Shown: positions 13,201-25,200 of the stretch, one piece after another
Layout: each line of letters opens with the position of its first letter
Position numbering within the stretch: position 1 is the first letter of the stretch
Notes under the pieces: generated by a model
What the model was told of the DNA's origin: nothing
The model's input: only the letters and a program-made list of their open reading frames with translations
Database searches by the model: none
Translations under genes and position numbers: made by a program
Assembly (NCBI GenBank): GCA_963920575.1
Contig: OY986968.1
Coordinates: 1,317,001 to 1,381,000 of the forward strand
Source: Narthecium ossifragum
Lineage: Eukaryota > Streptophyta > Magnoliopsida > Dioscoreales > Nartheciaceae
DNA: 64,000 nt
Direction: 5' to 3'

Positions 13201-16200
13201 TAGTGACATAAGTTTTTGTCTTCTAGTATGCTTTGCTTTAGGAGTCATATGTTTAGGAGTTAGGATGGTGGATTTATTTGTTTATATAACTATGCAGAAG
13301 AAGAGGCTTGATAGTCTTGTACATGGGATCTCTCTCGTCTTCGCTGCTATGTAGTCTGCTTCTTAGTTTAGTGTGCTGATGAGAGTGAGTATAATTACTT
13401 AAATTCGATGTTCTTTCGTTTGCTTGATTTCAGGCTTTGACTTCTGCTATCTTTGATCCTTTTGGAGAATCTGAATATTTTGGAGCGCTTCCACCCCAAC
13501 ATAAGTAACTTCATATTTTTGTCTTTTTGCAGGGTGATCTTCGGGATGTTTTGTATCTTAGAAAAAGCCTACTAAGAGCAGCTTTGGGGTTGGTGAACTT
13601 TAAGGTATGATTTTAAATTTGATTCTGGAGTTTGGTTTTTCAAAGAGAGCTCATATATTTATTCTTCTTGTTGAGGATTCAAGGACAACATTTTGGGATA
13701 ATCTTTTTGTAATACTATGTAAGACTGCCATCTATATCTAGGTTGCTATAACCAAATAGTATTACACCATCAAATACACCACTGATTACTTTTTCCAAGA
13801 TTAAAATGATCAGAGTATGTTTTGTTCCTTGTACGACAAGTACATAGTCTTATTCAAGAGAGACAAAAAAGAATTATTGTTTTAAAAGCTGTTTATAGTT
13901 GGCAGATATTTTTCATGTTTTAAATATTGGTCTTTGTCCAGCTCTCTTTTTTTGTTTCGGTTGGCATCAACTGCAATCTTGTTGAGGTTGTAAAATTATT
14001 AGGCTTAACCTCTACGTAGCCTACTAAATTGTTGGTATTAATTTCAATTAAGGATGGTCTTGTTTGCTTGCGGTGGCTGTCATGTAGCTCCACTAGATGG
14101 AAATTCGATAAAGGTCTGGAGTTATTCTAGGTTTGTGATTGCTGAACCATGAGATGTATTTCTTGCTTGTTGGTTAGCTTTCTACCAAATTTTTTTATTT
14201 TACACACTCATGCAGACAATAACAACCTTTTCTCCTTTTGGTTTTCTTGGGACTAAGAGTGGCTCATCGAGCAAGATTCTTTTGGTTTTTTTTTCGCCTG
14301 TGGGCATCATGTGTAATTCTAGATCCTGCATATCAAACACAATCCAAGGTCTGGATTTATTCTAGGTTTGTGATTGCTGAACCATGAGATGTATTTCTTG
14401 CCTGTTGGTTAGCTTTCTACAAAATTCTATTATTTTACACACACATGCAGACAATAATAACCTGTTATTGTCTTGGTTTTCTTGGGATTAAGAGTGGCTT
14501 ACTGGGCAAGATTCTTTTGGATTTTTTATTGCCTTTGGGCATCATGTGTAATTCTAGATCCTGCATGTCAAACACAATCCATCATTATGGAAGAAGATAA
14601 GGAGACATAAGAGTCGATGTCAATAATAGAGAATGAGCAACTTCCTGGATCCTAAGCATCCCTGGATTCTTGTATTCATACTACTAATTGTTTAAAGTGT
14701 TGGACAAATTTGAACTGTTTCAATCGGATTGTATGCAACTTGATATATTTTTGGAGTCTAGGAGTTTGATCTTACCAATGAAACCCTAGTTTTAGATGCA
14801 AATTCAAGAACTCTAGCAGTTCCAGTTGGTAGTTTACAGTTCTAAAAGTCAGTTCAGGCAGTTGACAAGTTGGCTGACTATCCACTTGGAGGCTTGAGCT
14901 GTCTCCTGCCCCAGTATTTTAGAGAAATTCAACTATTATTAGGTCACCAATCCTATTGTCAGATATGTTGACCCTATCATCACTTGGATTTTAATTGAAA
15001 TGGGTAAGAGGATGAACTAATAAACTAGACTAGATGACAAATATGTTGAGGGTCATTTTTGACTTCTCCAGATGTGGCTAACTTCTAGTACTAAGGTTCA
15101 TCAAAGTACCAATTCTGCTTGAAGTTACTGTTGTCTTTAGGCAGAAATGTTAGTTGAGCATTTTGATATTCTTTAGATGTTATTGGATATTTTCCCTTAA
15201 TACTAGGATTTTCTGTATACCTTCTCGATATATTTCTCCAGGCATTTGGCTAGTTGCTTGCCTTGCGCATTTTGCCTTAGCAATCTTTACCCACTCGGCT
15301 TCACTTAGGGTGCGTTTGGCACCCAGGGATCCCAGCGGATCCGCGGAATCCCCTGGACGCGCGGATCCCATTTTTGGGATCCCGCCGTTTGGATTCCGCG
15401 CGGATTCCGGAAAATGGGATCCGCCCAGGGCGGATCCCATTTTCGGCGTTCGCTCGATTCGAGCGGACGCCGTGGACGGTATCCGTGGATACCGCGGATC
15501 CCACGGATCTGCGGTATCCAAACAGGCCCTTAATGTCTTGTTAAACACATGCTATTTTTCTAAACTAAGGTATTTCTAGAACATGTATAAATTTTCGAAG
15601 GAAAACTCAGAATAGGTAAAATCTAAGGTGTTGTGAACATATTACTTTATTCTCATTGTCTCTATCTTTCTATTAAAATCAAAGCATGTACTCCAGGAAT
15701 GAACTTCCCTTTCTATATGGCTTTCGACTCCCCTTGAAATTTTTACCAACCAAATTAAAACACCTACTAGAATTGCTCAGAATGTAGGATTATAAAGATG
15801 TCCGAAAACTTGACTCTTGTTTTTGGCATGCATTCTGTGATAGTGTTATCTCTGGAGGATTCAGAGGTGTTTTTGGCTAGGTTTAGAGGATACCATTTGG
15901 CATTCACTGCTTCCAACTTCTTTTGCCCCTTGTTTCATAATGGTGGTTTGGCTAAAAGTCATGTACTCTCGCTTAGGAGCCGGGCATCTTAAATGAGCAT
16001 ACAATCATGCTCATTCCGGCTGCCATCTTCTCCATTTGCTCTGGCTCTGCTCCCTTTGTGCCTTGTTCTCGTGGGGCTGCCATGTTTTTGGACACTAAGG
16101 AGGACTGGACCAAGGTATCTTTGCTGTATTCCGTACTATATCCCTTTTAGCCATCTTGTAAACCTAATGAAGTTGTTGCCATTTTTGTGTTACGCAATAT

Positions 16201-19200
16201 TGCTGGCGGTAGCAATTGCTTTTGGAGGAAGGTGAACGGACACATGCAGATGAAGTACTGGATTGCTCAGTCGAAGCCCTAGCAGAGATTGAAGGCGAAA
16301 AGACTGTTCAGGTAAACGGGGGGACATATGTATTGTTTTCCTCTTTTTTCTCATTGACAGCTATGTTTTAACAGAGACTTCTATTCTCTTAGATGGAAAC
16401 TGGGCATCATCATAGTGTACGCCTTCCTCGGAAAATCAGGCAACCGTTGTTTAATGAGTTGGAAGAGCATCTTAGTGGACTTATAGTTGCAAATGGGAAT
16501 ACCAACGATGCTAATGTATCCGAGATCTTCCTTATCTGCTGTCTTTTAACTAATCTTGTTTATGGATTTGTCTTAACAAGGTGAATCTCCTTCATTAATT
16601 GGTTCTTTTATATAGCTACAAGCCTACAACAACTATCATATAATCATTCTTTCTTTGTTAAAGATTTTATCTTAAAAAAAAGAAAGAATCTTCGCGTCTT
16701 ATATTCCTCAGTTTTTGTATCTATCAGTTTTTCTGCTGCAATATTGGTTTGACTGGAACAGTAACTTTTGGTGGAATGGTTTTTGAATATTGTTGATAAA
16801 CTAAAAGGTTTGCATAGAAGTCTTGAACCATCAAAAGTAAAGTTTTTTTTTCCTGATAATAGAAAATTTGCCTCAATCTACTTGCAAAAGGGCCAGATTA
16901 TTAGAACATATCGTAGACAAATAACAGTCAAGCGGCACCTTTTGTTGCATATGGTGATAATTTATGAAAATAGAGACTACTGTAAGATCCTTTTCATTTT
17001 TTTGCTATCCAGTTCTGCCTTTTGTCCTTGAAATGTAGGTTTTCAACCTATAAATGGATTCTACATTGTTTTTTGAATGATCATTTTATGTCCAAGTACT
17101 TGAGTTTCACGTGCTATGCTTGTTGTACCTAATTATGAAAATAATTAGACTGGTTTACCATAGAAGATAGGGGAAAAACCTGCATATTTTGCTTTTAGAA
17201 TGTTGCAATTACAGCATATTGTTGGTCTTAGCTCTTTGGATTATCGAAGATGTTAAACCATAAACGGTAAAAGGTGTGCTTCTTTATTGTTGGTGAAGTA
17301 TTTTATTTTGCAGGATACTAATGCTGTTATATTTGATGCCTGAAAAGGCATTAACCGGCAATACTCATGCTAACTTGATATTGTTGGACGAAGATGAGAT
17401 GATGATTCTTTATAAGGAAAGCTCAAATTAGGCAGAGAATGAGGAAAGGACGGGATGAAATGACTTAATAAGCAAGTTATGGTAGGATATCATGTCAATA
17501 ATTGTTTGCAGCTTTGAATCTCTTACGGGTAACACAGTGAATTTGATATTTGTATACAACATTCATGGATTCCATAGTTTTAGGGAATTCCACATCTACA
17601 TTTAGAAGCATTTGATCAGGAGAAGTGAGCATAGGAGAGATAGCATGAGGCTTGGAATTGATCATATATCAAGTGGAGATGAGACCTGGATCTTTAGGTT
17701 AGTTTTCCTAAATGAAAGACATTGGGAAATGAATTATTTCTTGGTTCTTCCATGCACCTGATTTTGAGATAACAATAATGCACTTGAAAGTTTAATTGTT
17801 TGGAACAATACTACCAAGATAATGGTTCATTTTGAGTTTAGTGAACTTACATGCTTTGCTTTGGCACAAATGCAGTGCTAGACTGCTATTACTGGTTTTA
17901 TTGTTTTACAATCTAGTATGCATTGTGCTCCATGTTGTTTGTATAATACCAATTGATTCAGACTAGCGCATTAGGATGATGATTTTTGCAGAAGGTTCTA
18001 GTCAAAGGACGATACCTCTTTGCAAATGACTCGTTGATATGACAATGTGAAACTATGAAGCATGGATTGCCATCCCGGTGGCACGCGCCGTGCCGGCAGC
18101 CTGCTGTCACGGTACATGCCGCCGGCACGGATGCGTGCCGGTCCGGCACGGATGCGTGCCGGTCCGGCACGCCCCCGTGCTATTCTCCTTTTTCTTCCTC
18201 CTCCTCCGACTTCTTCTTCTTCTTGGCACGGTACGGGGGGGTTTTGATGCCGCTAACCCAACAGGCACGGAAATCCATGCTATGAAGGTCTATCTTGATG
18301 GGTTAGTGCTCAAGCAGATAGATTTTAAGGAGTTAGGTTGTAGGGTCTGCTGCCAGAAAGTGAATCGAAGTGGTTGAGTATAATCATTGAGAATAGGGCG
18401 AGTAAAATTGTTGTTGAAATGATCAGATGGAGCAGATTAAAGACTTAGAGACACATCAGACATGGATTACTGTATCGATGGCATAGGTCGGCACATGATT
18501 TTAATGGTCCACCATGAGCTTTCGACCCCTGGGACACATATTGGGTGTTGTGAGTGGATTAGGAGGTTGTTTGGGCAGTCCAAATTGATTATAATTGGTT
18601 TTAGGCATCAAACGTGTCAAACTACTACCAAAAGCTCCAATGTAACTATTTATTACACTGTTGATTACAACTGCATCAAAGGTTTGAGACTGTTGCCGAA
18701 TGACGCTCGTACGTTTAAACTCTCCAGTCCCTTCTACATACGTTGATCCTCAGGTCTAGAGGTCCTTTTTCTTCTTACTCTTTTCCGTCCCTCCTGCATT
18801 TGGGGGTAGGTGGCACCGGCACAAGCATTTTGCAGGTGGCACGTACCCATGCCAACCTGCATGTGCCGGTCCTAATCCTGATTCACAGCGAAGTATAAAT
18901 GCATGTGCAAGAGCTGACTATAGGGTCGGTGTTGGTGGTTCACTGGCATGATTTTTGCCAGTCGACAATTAGATGGCCCATCCATTAGTACATGTTTTGT
19001 TTTTCCTCATTATGCATGTGTCTTAGGATATGTTTTGTTTCCTCCTGTGAGAGATAGCTCTTAGGTTCGAGTCACCTTGAGGATATTATGGTGGGTAGGG
19101 CATTTACTCACCCTAAGCTAGGTCAAATGCTCAATGTTTAGGGAGAGACATTTAGTGCTTGGAATGACATTGTCCTACATATTATCGACTGCAAGAACTT

Positions 19201-22200
19201 CAGATCATGAAGCATTTTGTATCATAGAGAGGATAACAAAGATAGGCGAAACTTAGCTTTGGATGCACTTTATCTTATTCTTGTTGTATTGTGTAATGTT
19301 GTCTTCCTACTTTTATATAAAAACAGCTGTCACTTGTTTTATTCTTGAGCTAAGTTTCTTATTCAATTTGAAAATTGCTATATGCTGATGCGCATGATGT
19401 TCAGATGGTTATATTTATGCTGGACTTATAGATTCTCGCTCTTTTTACATTCGAGTTTGATTCCTTGGTTAAAGACAGTATCTTACTCAGCGCATTAAAG
19501 CAATGTTCATGTATGCTGAGTTGCTGTAAGCTTTACAAGTTTCAATTTTTTGCAGAGTAAGAGAAGAACGGTCACCATTTCTGAACAAATTGTTTGAATT
19601 TATTATGAAGCTGCTGGATCATGTGATTTCTCGAATCAAGGAAAGGCAGGATGAAATGCATAACCGTAGTCTTGTCGGCGTCAATTACATTTTTGATACA
19701 ACTGGATGGACTTCCTCTTCTCTTAAAGTCTTTGTTTCCTCTCCATTTTTTAGCCTTTTAAAGAAGTATGACATTGGCCGCGATTTACATCATGGAGTCT
19801 TTCAGTTCATTGAGAAGCTTTTGATGGTTCTAGGCAAACTATACCTAGAGCTTTTGCATTCTACAAGTAATGTTGCTTATAAGAATCTACCAGATTTACC
19901 TCAGTCTGATATGATGCCTCTTCGAGATACTAAATTATTGGATGGATCTGAAGATCGTATTGTTGATATGGAGTTAGATGCTGATGACAACTCGAATGAT
20001 ATGGAGGCTTTGGCTACTATTGGGAGTAAAGATTCAGTTAGTTCTGTCTCTCCTCCACTGTGGAAGCTAGAGATACTGTCAGCAATTTCATGCTTTGTCT
20101 TGGTATCACCTCTTCTTACTAGGGATGTCTTGTTTGATCTCATCAGGCAAGAAAATGATGCTAAGGTAGCACGCTATTTTTTTGAATTAATCTTGTACAC
20201 TGTCCTTATGATTTCTCTATATCGTACTGACTAGATTATGTCCTTAACATCAGGTCTGCCAGACTATTCTATTGAGTCTTTGCAAGCATTTTTCTGGCTC
20301 TTCTGAAACTTTGTCCGTCTTGGTACTGTGATGTTCCTCTAAGTCTCGATTCAAGTGTTATAATTGCATCAATGCCTGAGTATCTTTCTTATCCTTTTTG
20401 GACAGATCAATTCCATTGAGACCACTATGGAAGTCAGTGGAAGTCTGAAGCTTAGTTGTGGTGATATTTTATCTGCTATTCGTGCTTTGTTGCATACGTT
20501 GCTGCCCTCAGGCTCTACTGGAAAGCATGAGAATGCTGAGGAGTGTATGGACGGACTGTTGTTCAAAGATGTAAGTAATATGCAGTAGTATTTTATGTAG
20601 TTTGCTATTGATTGCTGTTCCAATCTGCACGCTCTTGTGGCACAGTCATAACTGTGCTTGTGCCAAGTGTCATGAGCATTGAGCATTGTATGTAGGTGTA
20701 GTTTATATTTCATCATGCTTGCCGGTGTAGTTTATAGCTACGCTTACTTGGTTATGCAGGTGTAACGACCCGAATCCTGAAGAGGAAAACCTCATCCTCT
20801 AAAATGACACGAGACGAAAACACACTAACCAACAAAGCTTAAACTAAAAGAAAGATCTCATTATAAAAAGAAACTCTTACTTGACAATCAAACTAAGACA
20901 ATTCTCTGGAAAAGAGAAAGTGACTAACAAGCAACTCAGACCTCAAATTGAAATAACCTTTTTAAAAAGCCACATAAAACTTATTAAAAACTAAAAGAAA
21001 CTATAAACTAGTCCTAAACTCTTCTCTTTTTTACTCCAATCTCCGCCCCTACGCAGAATCTTGGGTATCTGAAAAAAAAACATCTATCTCATGAGCATAA
21101 AACCTAGTAGGAAACAACATATAATAGAATGATATCCAGATAAAAGAGAATAGTCACAGTTTATTAAACTTAAAAGCTGAATTTTTTATTCCCATTAATC
21201 ACACTTAAAACTCTTGCATGACATGAACTTCTATGCATGATATAACGAGATGCATCTTTTTGGCTCTACCGTCAAGTATTATAGTGGTGTCTAGTGATAG
21301 CACCCCACGTGCACTAGGAATAACTATCCTTACTTATGCTAGCATAAGGTCGAGCCTCGGCTCTTTCGGACTCAAATGCCCAGGACCCATAGTTAAGGGT
21401 GAGAATTCGGTAAATACCGAATCGAATTACCGAATACCGAAATACCGAAATTCCTTGATTTTAAAAACCGAACCGAATTAATTCGGTACACTAATTTAAA
21501 AACCGAGCCGAACCGAATTCATGAAAAAACCGAACCGAACCGAAATAAGCTATATAATTTTAAAAATTTCGGTATTTCGGTATTTACCGAATTTTAAAAA
21601 TAAAAACCGAAACCGAACCGAATATCGAATTTTTGATAAAAAAAAACCGAACCGAACCGAATATACCGAAAAATCGAACCGAATTGTTCGGTTTGGTTCG
21701 ATTTGGTTCTAAAAATTCGGTTCGGTTTTGCTCACCCCTACCCATAGTTGGTCTCGACCAAACAGTGAACCCTTAGAAGTACTCATCCTTTACTGCCCAA
21801 CCATGACAACTAAGGATATCTTAGATCTCATTCCACCTTGGTGGTAACTTTTGCTTGGCAAACATGCACATCATGCATATGCAATGCTTCTGAATAATTA
21901 CTTAAACATGCCGACACATGCATGGAGATGATCATGCACCATCCTACATACACATGAGATGCTATGCTCAAAAGCTTAACATTGTAAACTCATAAATCGA
22001 TGCACACAACTTGACACTATAAAACCATACATTGATGTGGATTCATTGATTAGGAACAAGACTGAACATGGAACTAATATAACTTGACTAAATTGTTGTA
22101 TACTTAACATAAGCTAGTAAATTTGCATACTTAAGAACTGAAATCTGAAGCATTGCAAATCCATAGTAAACTGAACTTTAAAGATGCAAGAATCAGAAAA

Positions 22201-25200
22201 CTACATATATACTAATTTAAAAATCTGAAGCGTTACAATCTGCAACATAAGTTTTGGAAAAAGGATCATTGACTGAATTAACGCATAATAACTCTAAAAG
22301 GCTTAGAAGATTAAAACACATCAGTAAGGAATCAATTCTACTACTTGTCTTTCTACAAGTAACCGGAATCTGAAATCAGCAACTCTAAAAACAACAAGAC
22401 AATCTCTTAAAATCTGCTATACAAACCATGAGGGACTGCGTGACTGAGAATCGCAGCAACCCTAATTCTATAGATGAAACCTAGAAAAGATCGTCCGTCC
22501 TCCGGCATAACTAAACAACACTTCAAACCCAAACAAATTGTTAAGTCTAAAGTCTGGAATCTGAAAACGAGAAATAGGAATCTGAAATCTGAAAACAAGA
22601 ACCAGGAATCTGAAATATGAAAACAAGAACAAGGAATCTAAAATCTGAACTCTAAAACCCTAAAACTAGAGAAGATCAACACTCAAGTTAGGGTAATATC
22701 TATTACATGTGTACCTACCTTACTTGTCCTTCAAAAGCCCTAGTATTGAACCCTTGCAGCCAACCGAAAATTCCCAAAGCTCTCTTGAATGCAGGACTTG
22801 AAGAAAGAGAGAAGAATGATACGTATAAAACCCTAAAATAAAGGGCTGCGGCTTTTATATGTAATAGGAAATCTAGATTCTAATAATTAGAGTCCTAATG
22901 GACTCTAACCTGATCCAATTGGTTATGTATAAGAACTTAACACAACCTTTTAATAGACTTAGTTGACTAGACCTAATTCTAATTGGATTCAAACCAACTT
23001 ATAGTTGCTGGGATTTTAGGTCTAAATAGAGTCTTAATCGACTCAAACTCTTACAATTAGGTCAAAAAGTACTCTAGGCTAGCCCAATCAATTAGGCTTA
23101 TAATTAGCCGATTTACTAACCTAATTAGAGCCTTAATCCAACGTGAACTCTAGGGCATCTTTCAATTTTGGGATTTTAAAGCAGGTGTACTTTAGGTATA
23201 ATAGAACAACCAATAAGCAGCTCTAGGTTGCAATACTATTGTAATAAAAGAGCCAATAGGGATGAGGTGTAGTTAATACTTTATAGTTCATCATGTCTGC
23301 TGGTGTAGTTTATAGCTATGCTTACTTTGTTATGCAGGTGTACTTTAGTTATAAGGAAAATGATTTGTGCACATGGACATGTGTAATGCACATGCCACCG
23401 AATCAATAGTGTACTACCGATTCGTCCATGTAGTTCATCGGTAGTGATCTACCGATGGACCACATCAATGAATCGGTAGTACACTACCGAATAATTTGTA
23501 TCGGTAGTGAGGTATCGATTGGTTGGTAAAGTCCATCGGTATCTCATTACCGATGGACTAGATGAATAATTAAATCGCTAGTCTACTACCGATTCATTGA
23601 TCTACTACATGAAAGAATCGGTAGTCCACTACCGATTCGGGCATGTGTAATGCACATATGACGTCAGCATGTACACCAATCAACGCCCTAGTTATAATAG
23701 AACAGTGCAGATGATAGTGGAAGACAATGATTAAGGTGGAAGACCGGAAGATTTTTGCTTTTCCTAAATCTTTACAACACATTTCATATAAATTGAAAAA
23801 CTTATTTCAAACTAAAGAGGAGGATAAGAACAATGGTTAGATTTTACTAATGGTTAAGAGATAGATGGAGGTCATGTTATTGGTTAGGTGAGCTGAAATC
23901 TTGGAATTATATGCCCTTCAAGTTTCTAAGTTAGCTCAAATTATGCTAGAAGAGTGCTATCAGATGGTATGTGCCATATTCTGTGTTGCTTAAGTTGCAC
24001 AATCCTCAGCTATTACGGTGAGGTATTAGACGATTTCTGCTAGATTCTATTCTGACATCAACAATCACCTCTCTCCACACAATTCTTCTTCAGATCTTCT
24101 ATAGGTTCGTTTTCCAGTGCGCTTGTGCTCCTAGATCTGTTGTAAATTTCAGGATCCCCATATTTGAAGTTGGAAATTGTTAAATTTTCTTAGATTTTAA
24201 TGTTCTCCTAAGCGAGATTTGCCAATGAGAATGAAAGACGGCTATTAAGGGAGAATATGTTCTTCTCCCTTATCTTTTGATCTAGTTTGAAGACCTTATA
24301 TCTGAGTAAACGATGGTTTTGGAAATAAAGATTAGATGTAGAAAGGAGGGGTCCAGATTGTGTTATTGTTTAGAGAACGTGGGTCTTGGAAGTGCAAGTG
24401 TGTTCTTGCTTCTGAATTGGCGGGACATTGCAATATGATTGTAATGGAAAATAATAGTGTCCATACTTTTGATAACTTTATTACTTCAAGAACTCAAGGA
24501 GCTGACACTCTGAACTCTGAAGGGTTGGATTGAAGTTTGAGCAAGAGGTGCACAATCTGATGCTTCCTCGATAGTTTACCAGCCAAATTCATCTATAATA
24601 AAATAAAATAAAATATCTTCTTAAAATCAAGAAAGAGATCATATATGTAATAATTTCCTCGAATTTCTTGCTTTTGTTGTTGTTTTTAAGTACACCGTGA
24701 GTAAATACAATCAGTGTGATCATAGTTACACATGACATTGCTCAGTGTTCTTGGGAGTTGTGATTGCCACAAAGCATCCCACCACTCTTCTTAAAAGCCA
24801 ATTACAATTTGAAGCTTTCGTCATGGATTCAAACTAAGTTAAACTACAGTAGATATACATTTAACTATCATAACAAATACTTTGGCTACGGATACTTGGA
24901 ATAAAAATATTTCTTTTCTCACAATAAAATATATATTTAATCGTTTATCTATATGATACCATCATCTTCTACGCTGATAACTTTCATTTAAAGCCATTAA
25001 CCGTAAAATATCTTCAAATGTGGTTTGCATGCATGCAGACGTGCCAAACAAATAGTTGTACATATAAAAATATGATGTGACTACTTATTCTATTTGAATG
25101 CGCAATCGTGTCTTGTATTGGTTGTTTGCTTGTGTGCTTAGTAACTAGAAATTTTGTGCTTTGCATATGAGCTGATACTATTCTTGGGGCCTTTGTATGC

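Larger units (their letters stand above)
13605..15976 (+). other. ATM intron 17 (2.4 kb)
   Basis: It holds a 235-bp tandem duplication (14111-14580) and a Tourist-like MITE (15308-15529). No gene is visible. Confidence 0.85.
16581..19555 (+). other. ATM intron 20 (3.0 kb)
   Basis: It contains a sharp GC-rich hAT-like element (18061-18279) and a decayed relative (about 18461-18975). An open stretch at 16765-16836 (LLVEWFLNIVDKLKGLHRSL) was considered as an exon and rejected. The remainder is anonymous. Confidence 0.8.

Noticed and set aside
15154..15579. 141-codon open frame and its minus-strand counterpart
   Set aside because: Most of it is the GC-rich Tourist-like MITE; self-complementary DNA opens frames on both strands.
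16516..16521. GTATCC inside exon 20 as an (U12-like) donor
   Set aside because: Using it leaves no phase-compatible acceptor. Reading through to ACAAG|GTGAAT joins exon 21 perfectly.
16765..16836. Open stretch LLVEWFLNIVDKLKGLHRSL as an extra ATM exon
   Set aside because: The only nearby acceptor (aacag) places an in-frame TAA before it, and exons 20 and 21 already join without it.
20241..20253. TCCTTAAC just before exon 22 as a U12 branch site
   Set aside because: The donor of the same intron is GTAGCA, not GTATCC/ATATCC, so the match is probably chance.
20369..20716. 115-codon minus-strand open frame
   Set aside because: It is antisense to ATM exon 23 and the adjoining intron, with no recognisable protein.
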